Shown piece after piece: positions 42,427 to 50,927 of a stretch of DNA of 64,000 bases. The DNA comes from Actinomycetospora endophytica (GTDB lineage: Bacteria; Actinomycetota; Actinomycetes; Mycobacteriales; Pseudonocardiaceae). The position numbers and the translations under genes were made by a program. The notes below the pieces were generated by a model. That model ran no database searches. It was not told where the DNA came from and worked only from the letters and a program-made list of their open reading frames with translations. The number at the start of each line of letters is the position of its first letter. Position 1 is the first letter of the stretch. The stretch is from assembly GCF_021026375.1 (NCBI RefSeq), contig NZ_JAJNDB010000001.1:1302001-1366000 (forward strand), given 5' to 3'.

Positions 42427-44043
42427 TCAGCCCACGCCGACCCAGACCGCCGTATCCGGCGGGACGAGCCCGTCGGCGAGCGGCCCGCTGGTGAGCAGCA
42501 CCTCGTCGTGCGCCGGGAGCGCCACCGCCGCGCCCGACCGGTTGACCATGCACACGAACCCGGGATCGCGGCGGAACACGAGCACCTCGTCCCCGGGCGC
42601 GGACAGCCACGTCAGCGTGCCCTCGCCCAGCGCCGGGAGCGATCGCCGACGCTCGAGCGCGCCGCGCACCAGTTCCAGCGTCGACCCGGCGTCGCCCGAC
42701 TCGACGTCCACCGCCCAGCGGCCGAACCAGTCCGGCTGCGGCAGCCACGGGCCAGCCCCACCGTCGGGACCGAACCCGAACGACGACCCGGCGGCCGTCC
42801 ACGGCAGCGGCACGCGGCACCCGTCGCGACCCCGCTCGGTGTGGCCGGAGCGTTCCCAGGTGGGGTCGCGCAGCGCGTCGTCGGGAATGTCGTCGACCTG
42901 CGGCAGCCCGAGCTCCTGCCCCTGGTAGACGTACATCCCGCCGGGCAGCGCGGCCGTGAGCAGCAGCGCCGCGCGGCCCCGCCGGACGCCGAGCGCGACG
43001 TCGACGGTGCCGTCGGAACGGCACCCGTAGCGGCTCGGGGCGCGGACGACGTCGTGGTTCTCGAGCACCCACGTCGCGGGCGCGCCGACGGCGTGCAGGT
43101 ATCCGGTGGTGACGTCGACCGCGTCCCGCAGCGCCGTCGGGTCCCAGGGCGCGAGCAGGAAGTCGAAGTTGAACGCGGTGTGCAGCCGGCCGGGCGCGAC
43201 GTAGCGGGCGAGGCGCTCGGGGCTCGGCACCCAGGCCTCCGCGACGAACATCCGGCTGCCCGGGTACTGGTCCGCGACCCGGCGCCAGGACTCGTAGATC
43301 TCCTGCACCGCGTCGCGGTCGGCGAAGGGGTGCCGGCCCGGGCCGAGCGAGGCGCCGGTGAGGTCGGAGGGGTCGGCGAGGTCCGGGAGGGCGGGGTCCT
43401 TGACCAGCCCGTGCGCGACGTCGACGCGGAACCCGTCGACGCCCCGGTCGAACCAGAAGCGCAGCACGTCGCGGAACTCGGCACGGACCTCGGCATTGCC
43501 CCAGTTCACGTCCGGCTGGCCGGGGTCGAACAGGTGCAGGTACCACTCGCCGTCGGGGACCCGGGTCCATGCCGGGCCGCCGAAGTGCGCGCGCCAGTTC
43601 GTCGGCGGCTCGTCGCCGTCGGGACCGCGGCCGGGGCGGAACACGAAGCGGTCGCGCTCGGGCGAGCCCGGCCCGGCGGCGAGCGCGGCGCGGAACCACG
43701 CGTGCTCCGAGGACAGGTGGTTCGGGACGAGGTCGGGGATCACCCGCAGCCCGTGCTCGTGGGCCGCCTCGATGAGCTTCTCGGCGTCGGCGACGTTGCC
43801 GTAGGCGGGCTCGATCGCGCGGTAGTCGGCGACGTCGTACCCGGCGTCGACCTGCGGTGACGCGTACCAGGGGTTGATCCAGAGGGCGTCGACGCCGAGG
43901 TCGCTCAGGTAGCCGAGACGTTCCGCGAGCCCGGCCAGGTCGCCGATCCCGTCGCCGTCGGAGTCGGCGAAGCTGCGGATGTAGACCTGGTAGATGACGG
44001 CGTCGCGCCACCAGGGCTCGTGGGACGGCGGGGGCGTCGTCAC
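42427..44043 (-). CDS. GH13 alpha-glucosidase
   Basis: The 538-residue TIM-barrel glycosidase of family GH13 shows all four conserved regions. They are DLVPNHLSSEH, GFRVDVAHGLVKD (nucleophile Asp), MFVAEAW (acid/base Glu) and VLENHDVVR (transition-state Asp). It is most like actinobacterial alpha-glucosidases/oligo-1,6-glucosidases that cleave short maltodextrins. No signal peptide is present, so it is cytoplasmic. The GTG start follows GGAGGATTCCCCGC. No sugar transporter is adjacent. Confidence 0.88.
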   Translation of the reverse strand: MTTPPPSHEPWWRDAVIYQVYIRSFADSDGDGIGDLAGLAERLGYLSDLGVDALWINPWYASPQVDAGYDVADYRAIEPAYGNVADAEKLIEAAHEHGLRVIPDLVPNHLSSEHAWFRAALAAGPGSPERDRFVFRPGRGPDGDEPPTNWRAHFGGPAWTRVPDGEWYLHLFDPGQPDVNWGNAEVRAEFRDVLRFWFDRGVDGFRVDVAHGLVKDPALPDLADPSDLTGASLGPGRHPFADRDAVQEIYESWRRVADQYPGSRMFVAEAWVPSPERLARYVAPGRLHTAFNFDFLLAPWDPTALRDAVDVTTGYLHAVGAPATWVLENHDVVRAPSRYGCRSDGTVDVALGVRRGRAALLLTAALPGGMYVYQGQELGLPQVDDIPDDALRDPTWERSGHTERGRDGCRVPLPWTAAGSSFGFGPDGGAGPWLPQPDWFGRWAVDVESGDAGSTLELVRGALERRRSLPALGEGTLTWLSAPGDEVLVFRRDPGFVCMVNRSGAAVALPAHDEVLLTSGPLADGLVPPDTAVWVGVG

Positions 44044-44144
44044 GCGGGGAATCCTCCGGCGGTCGTCGTCGACGGCGGTCCTCCGGAGCCTACGGACCGC
44101 CGGGCCTCGGCAGCCGGGCGATCATGACCGGTTCGCCCGACCAA

Positions 44145-44205
44145 GATCACCGGGATGAGGAGGATCTGTGCGCGAGGACCTCAGAATCTCCTCGTTCCGG
44201 TGATC
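44145..44205. repeat. Inverted repeat downstream of tenA
   Basis: Arms GATCACCGGGATGAGGAG and CTCCTCGTTCCGGTGATC pair over 18 bp with two mismatches around a 25-nt loop. It lies in the roughly 200-bp gap between tenA and the GH13 gene and is probably the tenA terminator or a separate REP-like repeat. No gene is seen in this gap. Confidence 0.65.
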
Positions 44206-44242
44206 ATGGCGCGCGAGGTGGCCGGGCGTCAGAAGCGCGAGT

Positions 44243-44884
44243 TCAGCCGTACGCCGCGTCGAAGAAGGCACGCTCCAGCTCGACGGCCCGCCCGAACACC
44301 GCCGCCATCCGCGCCCGCCCGCCGTGTCCGGCGCCGTCGCCGACCCGGTCGAGCTCCGCCCGCAGCGCCGCCACCCACGTCGTGAACGCGGGGCCGCGGT
44401 GGAAGTCGATCCACTCGGCGTGGATCCGGTCGGCGGGAGAGGGGGCGTCACGGGCGGCCCAGTCGGCGTAGAGCCACTCCGCGACGAGCAGCACCGCCAG
44501 GATGGCGCCGTAGTCCGCGGAGCGCCGCGCGCCGTCCATGAGCTCGAGGAATCCGCGGGTGGGCGGGAGGAGCTCGGGCGACCGGCGGTCGGGAGCGCTC
44601 ACCTCGAGCCGGTCCAGCGCCCGGGTGAAGTAGTCGTCCTCGTCGCCGGCGATCAGCCCGAGCTGGCGCGCCAGGACCAGGCGCGGCTCCGGGAGATCGG
44701 CACTCGCGACCGCCGCCCCCAGCAGCGCCACGAAACCGTCGAGGAACTGCAGGTCCTGGGTGAGGTAGCGGGCCAGGACCGCGTCGTCGACGGTGCCCGC
44801 CCACAGCTCGTCGACGAACCGGTGCCCGACGGCGGCGTCCCAGGCCTCGGCGTTCGCCGCACGGAGCTCGTCCGAGAAGGGCAC
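44243..44884 (-). CDS. TenA/thiaminase-2 family protein
   Basis: This 213-residue all-helical TenA-fold protein begins FSDELRAANAEAWDAAVGHRFVDELWAG and has LARYLTQDLQFLDGF. TenA hydrolyses amino-HMP compounds to salvage thiamine precursors. In Cys-type TenA the nucleophilic Cys lies two residues before the Trp of a CxWLY-like motif. Here the same place reads AEWLYADWA, so the Cys is absent and the protein is closer to the TenA_E type. No other thiamine gene or TPP riboswitch is adjacent. The GTG start has GGGAGG upstream. Confidence 0.82.
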   Translation of the reverse strand: MPFSDELRAANAEAWDAAVGHRFVDELWAGTVDDAVLARYLTQDLQFLDGFVALLGAAVASADLPEPRLVLARQLGLIAGDEDDYFTRALDRLEVSAPDRRSPELLPPTRGFLELMDGARRSADYGAILAVLLVAEWLYADWAARDAPSPADRIHAEWIDFHRGPAFTTWVAALRAELDRVGDGAGHGGRARMAAVFGRAVELERAFFDAAYG

Positions 44885-44921
44885 ACGGTCCTCCCGAGGA
44901 TGTGGAGTTGCTGACGTCCAG

Positions 44922-44946
44922 TGTCAGCTGTGCCGCATCGCTGACA
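44922..44946. promoter_or_regulatory. 25-bp inverted repeat upstream of tenA
   Basis: TGTCAGCTG-N7-TCGCTGACA lies 38 bp before the tenA start, next to a CTGACGTC motif at 44911-44918. A repeat of identical length and nearly identical arms precedes the dinB-family gene at 61635-61659. An operator for a shared regulator is the simplest reading. Confidence 0.6.
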
Positions 44947-45053
44947 ACCCAGCCACATGGCACGGCCCGGACGACGACGTGATCATCACGTCGGCGCCCG
45001 GGCCGCTCATGCTCCCGGTCGACGGAGCGCGCGACCGGGGTGGTCGGTGGAAC

Positions 45054-45887
45054 TCAGCGGTCGAACGTGTCGGGGTCGGGCCCGACCCGCTGACCCTTCT
45101 CCAGCCCGGCGACGGCGGACATCTCGTCGGCGGTCAGCGAGAAGTCGAAGATCTCGAAGTTCTCGCGGATGCGCTCGGTGGTCACCGACTTCGGGAAGAC
45201 GATGTTGCCGAGCTGCACGTGCCAGCGCAGCGTCACCTGGGCGGCGCTCTTCCCGTGCGCCGCGGCGATCTTGCCGAGCACGGGCTCGTCGAGCACGCCC
45301 TTGCCCTGGCCGATCGGGCTCCAGGCCTCGGTCGCGATGCCGCGGCGCTCGTCCTGCTCCCGCATCTCCTGCTGCTGCATGTGCGGGTGGATCTCGATCT
45401 GGTTCACCGCGGGGACCGTGGAGGTCTCCTGGGCGAGCCGGTCGAGGTGGTGGGCCTTGAAGTTCGAGACGCCGATGGAGCGGGACTTCCCGTCCTTCGC
45501 GGCCTGCTCGAAGCCCTTCCACGTCTCGACGTAGAGGTCCTTGCCCGGCAGCGGCCAGTGGACGAGGTAGAGGTCCACGTAGTCGAGGCCGAGCTTGGTG
45601 AGGCTCTCGTCGAGGGCGCGCTGCGCGTCGTCGTAGCCGTGGTTGGCGTTGTTGCACTTCGTCGTGACGAAGAGGTCGTCGCGGCGCAGGCCCGAGTTCG
45701 CGATGGCCTCGCCGACCTCCGCCTCGTTGCCGTACATCTGCGCGGTGTCGATGTGGCGGTAGCCGATCTCCAGCGCGGTCTGCACGGTCTTCGCCGTGTC
45801 CTGCCGGTCGATCTGGAACACGCCGAATCCGAGCTGCGGGATGGTGGCTCCGCTGTTCAGCTTCACGCCGGGAACGTTGTTGCTCAT
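45054..45887 (-). CDS. Aldo/keto reductase
   Basis: The 277-residue (alpha/beta)8 NADPH-dependent reductase has the catalytic tetrad in place. They are Asp in GYRHIDTAQMYGNE, Tyr in the same motif, Lys in FVTTKCN and His in LYLVHWPLPG. The cofactor segment FPKSVTTERIRENFEIF is also present. It resembles the AKR5-type 2,5-diketogluconate reductases of actinobacteria. The substrate is unknown. ATG 45887 is the clear start. Confidence 0.92.
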   Translation of the reverse strand: MSNNVPGVKLNSGATIPQLGFGVFQIDRQDTAKTVQTALEIGYRHIDTAQMYGNEAEVGEAIANSGLRRDDLFVTTKCNNANHGYDDAQRALDESLTKLGLDYVDLYLVHWPLPGKDLYVETWKGFEQAAKDGKSRSIGVSNFKAHHLDRLAQETSTVPAVNQIEIHPHMQQQEMREQDERRGIATEAWSPIGQGKGVLDEPVLGKIAAAHGKSAAQVTLRWHVQLGNIVFPKSVTTERIRENFEIFDFSLTADEMSAVAGLEKGQRVGPDPDTFDR

Positions 45888-45939
45888 ACCGACGGACTAC
45901 CCCGGACCGTCGAAGCGTCAACCATGACGTGGGCCGCAG

Positions 45940-46002
45940 CCGTGCGTGCGTTTCCGTGTTCTGACGCGACAGCGACACAGCACGCCGATAGGGCACGCAC
46001 GC
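45940..46002. repeat. Degenerate palindrome near the asnB stop (GTGCGTGCG type)
   Basis: The segment begins with GTGCGTGCGTTTCCGTG, identical over 17 nt to the left arm of the palindrome at 35192, and ends with GCACGCACG. The centre is longer and only partly paired. It lies between the asnB stop and the aldo/keto reductase start. Confidence 0.55.
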
Positions 46003-46003
46003 G

Positions 46004-47563
46004 CTACGCGGTAGCGAACGCTCCGAGTGTCCGGTTCGGCTTCACGCCCGAGAACGTCCGGAACCAGGTCCGGTAGTAGGCGATCTCCTCGTCGCTGCGC
46101 AGGTCCCAGCCGTTCTCGACGGCGGGTGCCTCGGCCCCCTGCGCACCCTCCTTGGCCTTCTCCTTCTCGACGAGCTCGGCGAGCACCTCGCCGGCGCCCG
46201 ACCCGTCCCCGAACTGCTCCTTGCCGCGCCAGAGGATGTCGTCGAGGACCATGTCCTGGAAGGCCTCGCGCAGCAGCTGCTTCTCGGTGCGGCCCTCACC
46301 CATGAGCTTCCACTCGGCGGGCAGCGCGAGCATCTCCTCCATCACCGTGGCGTCGAGGAACGGCACGCGCGCCTCGAGGCCGTAGTTCATGGTGGTGCGG
46401 TCGCAGCGCTGCAGGTTGAGCTCGTGCAGCGTCTCGATCGAGCGGACGAGCTCGGCCTGCAGGGCGTCCGGCGTCGCGAAGGCCGGGTCCTCGTGCACGT
46501 AGGAGTAGCCGGCGAACAGCTCGTCGGCGCCCTCCCCGGTGAGCACGACCTTGACGTGCTTGACGGCCTCACGGGCCAGCAGCAGGTTCGGCACCGCGGA
46601 GCGCACCAGGGCCGGGTCGAAGTGCTCGATGACCGTGACGGCCTCGTCGAGGGCCTCCTCGAGGTCCTCCGCCGTCGGGATGATCTCGTGGTGGTCGGTG
46701 CCGAGGTACTCGGCGACCGCCCGCGCGGCGAGCAGGTCGGCGCTGCCCTCGGTCCCGACGGCGAACGTCGGGAGCCGCTCGCCCTTGGCGTCGGCGACCT
46801 TCGCCGCCACCGCCGCGACGATCGCGGAGTCGAGCCCGCCGGAGAGGAAGACCCCGACGGGGACGTCGCTCATCATGTGGCGGCGCACCGAGTCGGACAG
46901 CACCATCCGGACCTGCGAGAGCACGGCCTCGTCCCAGGACTTGTCCGGGGCGTAGCGCGCCGGGCGGACCTGCACCGGCACGGCGTCGGCGAAGCGCACC
47001 ATCGTGCCCTCGGCGACATCGGTGCCGGGCAGACCCGGGCTCCAGACGTAGCCGGGCGGGAAGGCCTCGACCTTCGGCTGGTCCTCCTCGTCGAAGGCGC
47101 GCAGCTCGCTGGCGAAGAGGGTGACGTTCCCCAGGCGTGCCCAGTACAGCGGCTTGATGCCGATGGGGTCGCGCGCGACGACGCCGTGACCGTCGGTGTG
47201 GGCCATCGCGAGCGCGAACATGCCGCGGACCTCGTAGAGCGCCGCGGACCCGTCGCGGAGCACCAGGCGGAACGCCGACTCGGTGTCCGAGTCGGTCGCG
47301 AAGCGGACCTCGGAGAGCGTGTCGCGGATGTCCTCGTGGTTGTAGATCTCGCCGTTGCCGACGACGTAGGCCGACTCCGTCTCGTCCGCGATCGGCTGCT
47401 TGCCGCCGGTCACGTCCATGATCGAGAGGCGCTGGTGGCCGAGCCACGCCGTCTCGAGCTGGATCCGGCCCGAGTCGTCGGGTCCGCGGTGGTTGATGCG
47501 CGCGAGCATCCGCTCGCACTTGTCCGGGTCGATGTCACCGTAAGCAGCGACGATTCCGCACAC
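46004..47563 (-). CDS. asnB: Asparagine synthase (glutamine-hydrolysing)
   Basis: The 519-residue enzyme has an N-terminal glutaminase domain with Cys2 (MCGIVAAYGD) and INHRGPDDSG. The C-terminal synthetase domain has the PP-loop FLSGGLDS and LTGEGADELFAGY. It converts aspartate, glutamine and ATP to asparagine. The Glu/Lys-rich segment near residues 450-470 is a small insertion before the C-terminus. The GTG start follows GAAGGAAG. The 125-bp upstream gap holds no gene. Confidence 0.94.
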   Translation of the reverse strand: MCGIVAAYGDIDPDKCERMLARINHRGPDDSGRIQLETAWLGHQRLSIMDVTGGKQPIADETESAYVVGNGEIYNHEDIRDTLSEVRFATDSDTESAFRLVLRDGSAALYEVRGMFALAMAHTDGHGVVARDPIGIKPLYWARLGNVTLFASELRAFDEEDQPKVEAFPPGYVWSPGLPGTDVAEGTMVRFADAVPVQVRPARYAPDKSWDEAVLSQVRMVLSDSVRRHMMSDVPVGVFLSGGLDSAIVAAVAAKVADAKGERLPTFAVGTEGSADLLAARAVAEYLGTDHHEIIPTAEDLEEALDEAVTVIEHFDPALVRSAVPNLLLAREAVKHVKVVLTGEGADELFAGYSYVHEDPAFATPDALQAELVRSIETLHELNLQRCDRTTMNYGLEARVPFLDATVMEEMLALPAEWKLMGEGRTEKQLLREAFQDMVLDDILWRGKEQFGDGSGAGEVLAELVEKEKAKEGAQGAEAPAVENGWDLRSDEEIAYYRTWFRTFSGVKPNRTLGAFATA

Positions 47564-47688
47564 GTGTGGTCACACTTCCTTCGTCAGGGTGCCTTATCAG
47601 ACAACCACGACCACCTGTGCACCCGCATCGGATCGGGGCGCTCGTCACGGGTCGTTAACGGTCCAGATGCCGATCACGATGGGGTCCG

Positions 47689-48360
47689 TCAGCGCCAGGC
47701 GAAGACCGGTTGCTCCAGACCGTCGACCCGGGTGGGCCGATCGCGCAGCGCGACCTCGCGGAACTGGAGCAGGACCGCCGCGGTCGGCGCATGCACCCGG
47801 TGGCCCACGATCGGCAGCTGCACCACCGGCCGGTCCGACTCCGGGATCTCGAGGTAGTAGGGCTCGACGTCGAGCTCGCCGAGCGTCACGTGGAAGACCC
47901 GCGCCACCTCGTCCGGCGACGGCGCCAGCGAGTCCAGGGGCGCGTCCACCGTCATGACGACCGGGGTGATCACGAAGCCCGAGCGTGTCGGGTAGTCGTC
48001 GAGGCACCCCACGACGCGGTCCTCGCCGAGCGCGAGCCCCAGCTCCTCGTCCAGCTCCCGCCGGGCGGCCGTGACGGTGTCCTCCCCGGGGTCCACGGAG
48101 CCGCCGGGGAGGGCGAACTGGCCGGGGTGGTCGCGCAGCCGCGAGGTCCTCCGGGTGAGCAGGACGCCCGCGCCCCGGACGGGATCGGAGAGCACGACGA
48201 CGGCGACCGCGGCTCGCCGGGGCGGGCGCGGCTCGCCGTCCCGGCCGCGGACGGGCGGGAGATCGTCGGGGTCGACCTCCCGACGCTGGCCGGCCGAGAA
48301 CGCGGCGATCCGCTCGGCGATGGTGGCGGGGTCGGGCTGGGACGGGTCCGCTCCGGTCAT
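47689..48360 (-). CDS. Nudix hydrolase, CoA pyrophosphatase-like
   Basis: The 223-residue protein has a complete Nudix box, GGSVDPGEDTVTAARRELDE followed by ELGL. The preceding LLTRRTSRLRDHPGQFALPGG carries the upstream signature typical of NudL-type coenzyme A pyrophosphatases. It probably cleaves CoA or its derivatives, using Mg2+ or Mn2+. The ATG overlaps the stop of the DUF3024 gene (ATGA), so the two are coupled. Confidence 0.87.
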   Translation of the reverse strand: MTGADPSQPDPATIAERIAAFSAGQRREVDPDDLPPVRGRDGEPRPPRRAAVAVVVLSDPVRGAGVLLTRRTSRLRDHPGQFALPGGSVDPGEDTVTAARRELDEELGLALGEDRVVGCLDDYPTRSGFVITPVVMTVDAPLDSLAPSPDEVARVFHVTLGELDVEPYYLEIPESDRPVVQLPIVGHRVHAPTAAVLLQFREVALRDRPTRVDGLEQPVFAWR

Positions 48361-48704
48361 CCCCAGAAGATGCCCGTCGGGTCCGCGTCGACGATGTCGA
48401 GCAGCGGAGCGGGCGACGCGGCCTTGGTCTCGTCCGGGTAGCGGTGCCACCGGCCGCCGGAGTCGGGCCAGAGCAGCACCCACTGCTGATCGGGCGCGTC
48501 GTAGCGCAGCTGCGCGATCGGGGCGGTGGACCACTCCGTCGCGAGCTCGGGGAACACGGGGGCGCGTCGGCAGGAGAGCGTGATGCGACCCGCCCGCTCC
48601 GTGTAGGAGATCTGCACAGTGTCGCGTTGCGACTCGGGCACGCGATCCGCACACCACCGTCGGACGATCGCCCGGTGTTCGTCGGTCACGTGCATGTCGC
48701 TCAC
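48357..48704 (-). CDS. DUF3024 domain protein
   Basis: The 115-residue protein shows the DUF3024 pattern: an N-terminal helix with WCADRVPE, the strand ISYTERAGRITL, then RPV-like RRAPVFPE, WVLLWPDSGGRWHRY and the conserved end DADPTGIFWG. The function is unknown. GTG 48704 is used; ATG 48695 is nearly equal. It is divergent from a lipoprotein gene across 155 bp with no other feature seen. Confidence 0.82.
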   Translation of the reverse strand: MSDMHVTDEHRAIVRRWCADRVPESQRDTVQISYTERAGRITLSCRRAPVFPELATEWSTAPIAQLRYDAPDQQWVLLWPDSGGRWHRYPDETKAASPAPLLDIVDADPTGIFWG

Positions 48705-48859
48705 TGTGACACGACGGGTCCCGCAGCGGGAGGTCTGTCCGCTCGGCGTCACCTCTGGCGCGACCAGCGAACGCCGACGACCCGCTCCGGGCGCCCGGCG
48801 GGCGGGGTGCCAGCATCGTGCCCCGGACGTGAGGGCGGGCGAGGAGGGAACGACCGGCG

Positions 48860-49369
48860 ATGGGGACGAGCACCGCAGCGACGGCCACCGGCCCGGCGCG
48901 ACGCCGGGCTGCGACGTGCGTGAGCCTCGCGCTCGCCGGCGGGCTGCTGCTCGCGGGCTGCGGTGGCGGGGGCACCGCCGCCCCGGCGCCGTCGTCCTCG
49001 GCTCCCGCCGCGCCCACCCCGACGGTCGCCGCGGCCGACAAGGGCTACTGCGACACCGTCGCCCGCGTGCAGGCCGAGCAGGCCTCGCCCCAGGCGGGCC
49101 AGGGCGGCGTCCAGAAGGCCAGCGACGCCGCGCGCCAGCAGGTCGGCGAGCTCGTCGCCGCCGCCCCGGCGGAGCTCACGAACGACTGGAAGACCGTCCA
49201 GCGCCTCACCGAGCAGGCGCTGGGCTCGCTCGCCGGCACCGGCGGGGACCCGAAGAAGATCGACCGCGACGAGCTGGCGAAGCTCCAACAGCAGTCCCAG
49301 CCCGCCGTCGCCCACATCAAGACGGTGACCGAGCAGCGCTGCCACGTCGCGTTCCGTACGCCGGGCTGA
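48860..49369 (+). CDS. Small lipoprotein
   Basis: The 169-residue precursor has a basic N-terminus, a hydrophobic core and the lipobox LLAGC (Cys about 34), so it should be lipid-anchored outside the membrane. After an Ala/Pro/Ser linker comes a helical domain with two Cys (KGYCDTV and EQRCHVA) that could form a disulphide. No domain was recognised. The ATG has GAGGAGGGAA about 10 nt upstream. Confidence 0.8.
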   Translation: MGTSTAATATGPARRRAATCVSLALAGGLLLAGCGGGGTAAPAPSSSAPAAPTPTVAAADKGYCDTVARVQAEQASPQAGQGGVQKASDAARQQVGELVAAAPAELTNDWKTVQRLTEQALGSLAGTGGDPKKIDRDELAKLQQQSQPAVAHIKTVTEQRCHVAFRTPG

Positions 49370-49388
49370 TCCGCACTACGGTCGGGCC

Positions 49389-49994
49389 ATGAGCGATGTG
49401 AGCCGTTTCGGCGTCGTCGAGCCCGAGGACCTCCCGGACGACCTGCGCGAGCGGGTCGGCGCGATCGCCGAGAAGTCCGGCTTCGTCCCGAACATCTTCC
49501 GCGCCCTCGGACGGCGCCCGCGCGAGCTGCGGGCGTTCCTCGACTACCACGACGCGCTGATGGACCCTGCCCCGACGGACCCGGCTCCGCAGGCTTCGCG
49601 GGAGGCTCCCGGACTGTCCAAGGCCGAGCGCGAGCTCGTCGTCGTCGCGACCTCCGGGGCGAACCACTGCACCTACTGCATCGTCGCCCACGGGGCGATC
49701 CTGCGGGTCCGCAGCAAGGACCCGGAGCTGGCCGACCACGTCGGCACCAACCCGTACAGCGCCGAGCTGACCGGCCGGCACCGCGCGATCGTCGACCTCG
49801 CCCTGGCCCTCGCCGTCGACTCCGCGTCCTTCACCGACGACGACATCGACGCCGCGCGCGAGGCGGGCCTGTCGGAGGACGAGATCTGGGACGTCGGGGC
49901 CATCACCGCACTGTTCGCGATGTCCAACCGCCTCGCGCACCTGACCGCTCTCCGTCCGAATGCGGAGTTCTTCACGATGGGGCGGCAGGGGTAA
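49389..49994 (+). CDS. Peroxidase-related AhpD-like protein (carboxymuconolactone decarboxylase fold)
   Basis: The 201-residue protein belongs to the AhpD/CMD fold. It carries the redox motif HCTYCIVAHG (CxxC plus His), preceded by SKAERELVVVATSGAN. Such proteins act as thiol-dependent peroxidase partners; the substrate is unknown. TACGGT lies 6 nt before the ATG, suggesting a leaderless transcript. The next gene follows after 9 bp. Confidence 0.87.
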   Translation: MSDVSRFGVVEPEDLPDDLRERVGAIAEKSGFVPNIFRALGRRPRELRAFLDYHDALMDPAPTDPAPQASREAPGLSKAERELVVVATSGANHCTYCIVAHGAILRVRSKDPELADHVGTNPYSAELTGRHRAIVDLALALAVDSASFTDDDIDAAREAGLSEDEIWDVGAITALFAMSNRLAHLTALRPNAEFFTMGRQG

Positions 49995-50003
49995 CCGGTC
50001 GGC

Positions 50004-50861
50004 ATGACTTCAGTAGCGGTGCTCGGCACCGGGATCATGGGCGCGGGGATGGCGCGCAGCCTGCTCCGCGAGGGGATCGACACCACCGTCTGGAACCGCA
50101 GCCCCGAGAAGGCGAAGCCGCTGGCCGACGACGGCGCGAGGGTGGCCGCCACCGCCGCCGAGGCGGTGGCCGGCGCGGACGTCGTCGTGACGATGCTGTT
50201 CGACGTCGAGCCGGTGCTGTCGGTGATGGCCGACGCCGTCGGGTCGTGGCCCGAGGGCGCGGTGTGGATGCAGGCCAGCACGGTCGGCGTCGAGGGGACC
50301 CGCCGCGTCGAGGCGTTCGCCGCGGAGCACGGGATCGACGTGCTCGACGCACCGGTGCTCGGCACGAAGGCGCCGGCCGAGAACGGGAAGCTCGTCATCC
50401 TCGCGTCCGGCCCGGCCGCGCTGCAGGATCGGGTGCAGCCGGCGTTCGACGCGATGGGCGCCCGGACCCAGTGGGTGAGCGGGACGCTCGGTGACGCCAG
50501 CAAGCTCAAGCTCGCGGTGAACGCCTGGATCGGGGCGATGGTCAACGGCACGGCGCAGTCGGTGGCCCTGGCCCGCGGGCTGGGCCTGGACGCGCAGCGG
50601 TTCCTCGACGCGATCTCCGGGCAGGCCGTCGACTCGCCGTACGTCCAGCTCAAGGGCAAGGCGATGCTCGACGGCGACTACACGCCCTCGTTCGAGCTCG
50701 ACGGCGTCATCAAGGACACCGCCCTCATCCGCGACGCCATGACCGAGGCGGGCACTGACCCCACGCTGGCCGACGCGATCGCTGACCGCCTCGCGGCCGC
50801 GAGCGCGGCCGGGCACGGCGAGGACGACATGGCCGCCGTGGTGCACGCGTACCGGACCTGA
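50004..50861 (+). CDS. Beta-hydroxyacid dehydrogenase family oxidoreductase
   Basis: The 285-residue NAD(P)-binding protein starts with the Rossmann motif VAVLGTGIMGAGMARSLL and the WNRSPEKAKPL segment typical of NADP-preferring glyoxylate/succinic semialdehyde reductase-like members. The catalytic region shows LDAPVLGTKAPAENGKL and the key Lys in GDASKLKLAVN. The exact acid substrate is unknown. It is likely co-transcribed with the AhpD-like gene. Confidence 0.87.
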   Translation: MTSVAVLGTGIMGAGMARSLLREGIDTTVWNRSPEKAKPLADDGARVAATAAEAVAGADVVVTMLFDVEPVLSVMADAVGSWPEGAVWMQASTVGVEGTRRVEAFAAEHGIDVLDAPVLGTKAPAENGKLVILASGPAALQDRVQPAFDAMGARTQWVSGTLGDASKLKLAVNAWIGAMVNGTAQSVALARGLGLDAQRFLDAISGQAVDSPYVQLKGKAMLDGDYTPSFELDGVIKDTALIRDAMTEAGTDPTLADAIADRLAAASAAGHGEDDMAAVVHAYRT

Positions 50862-50877
50862 GCTGAGCGACCCCCGA

Positions 50878-50923
50878 CACGAGGGAACCCCCGGCCGCGG
50901 TGCGACCGGGGGTTCCTCTCGTG
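50878..50923. terminator. Bidirectional hairpin terminator
   Basis: CACGAGGGAACCCCCGG pairs with CCGGGGGTTCCTCTCGTG, with one bulged base, around an 11-nt loop. It lies exactly between the convergent dehydrogenase and GH6 genes and has the strongest stem of any gap in the window. Confidence 0.85.
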
Positions 50924-50927
50924 CGGG

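Noticed and set aside
44885..45053. A possible TPP riboswitch upstream of tenA
   Set aside because: The conserved CUGAGA and the second thi-box core are absent. The only structure is the short inverted repeat shared with the dinB-family gene.
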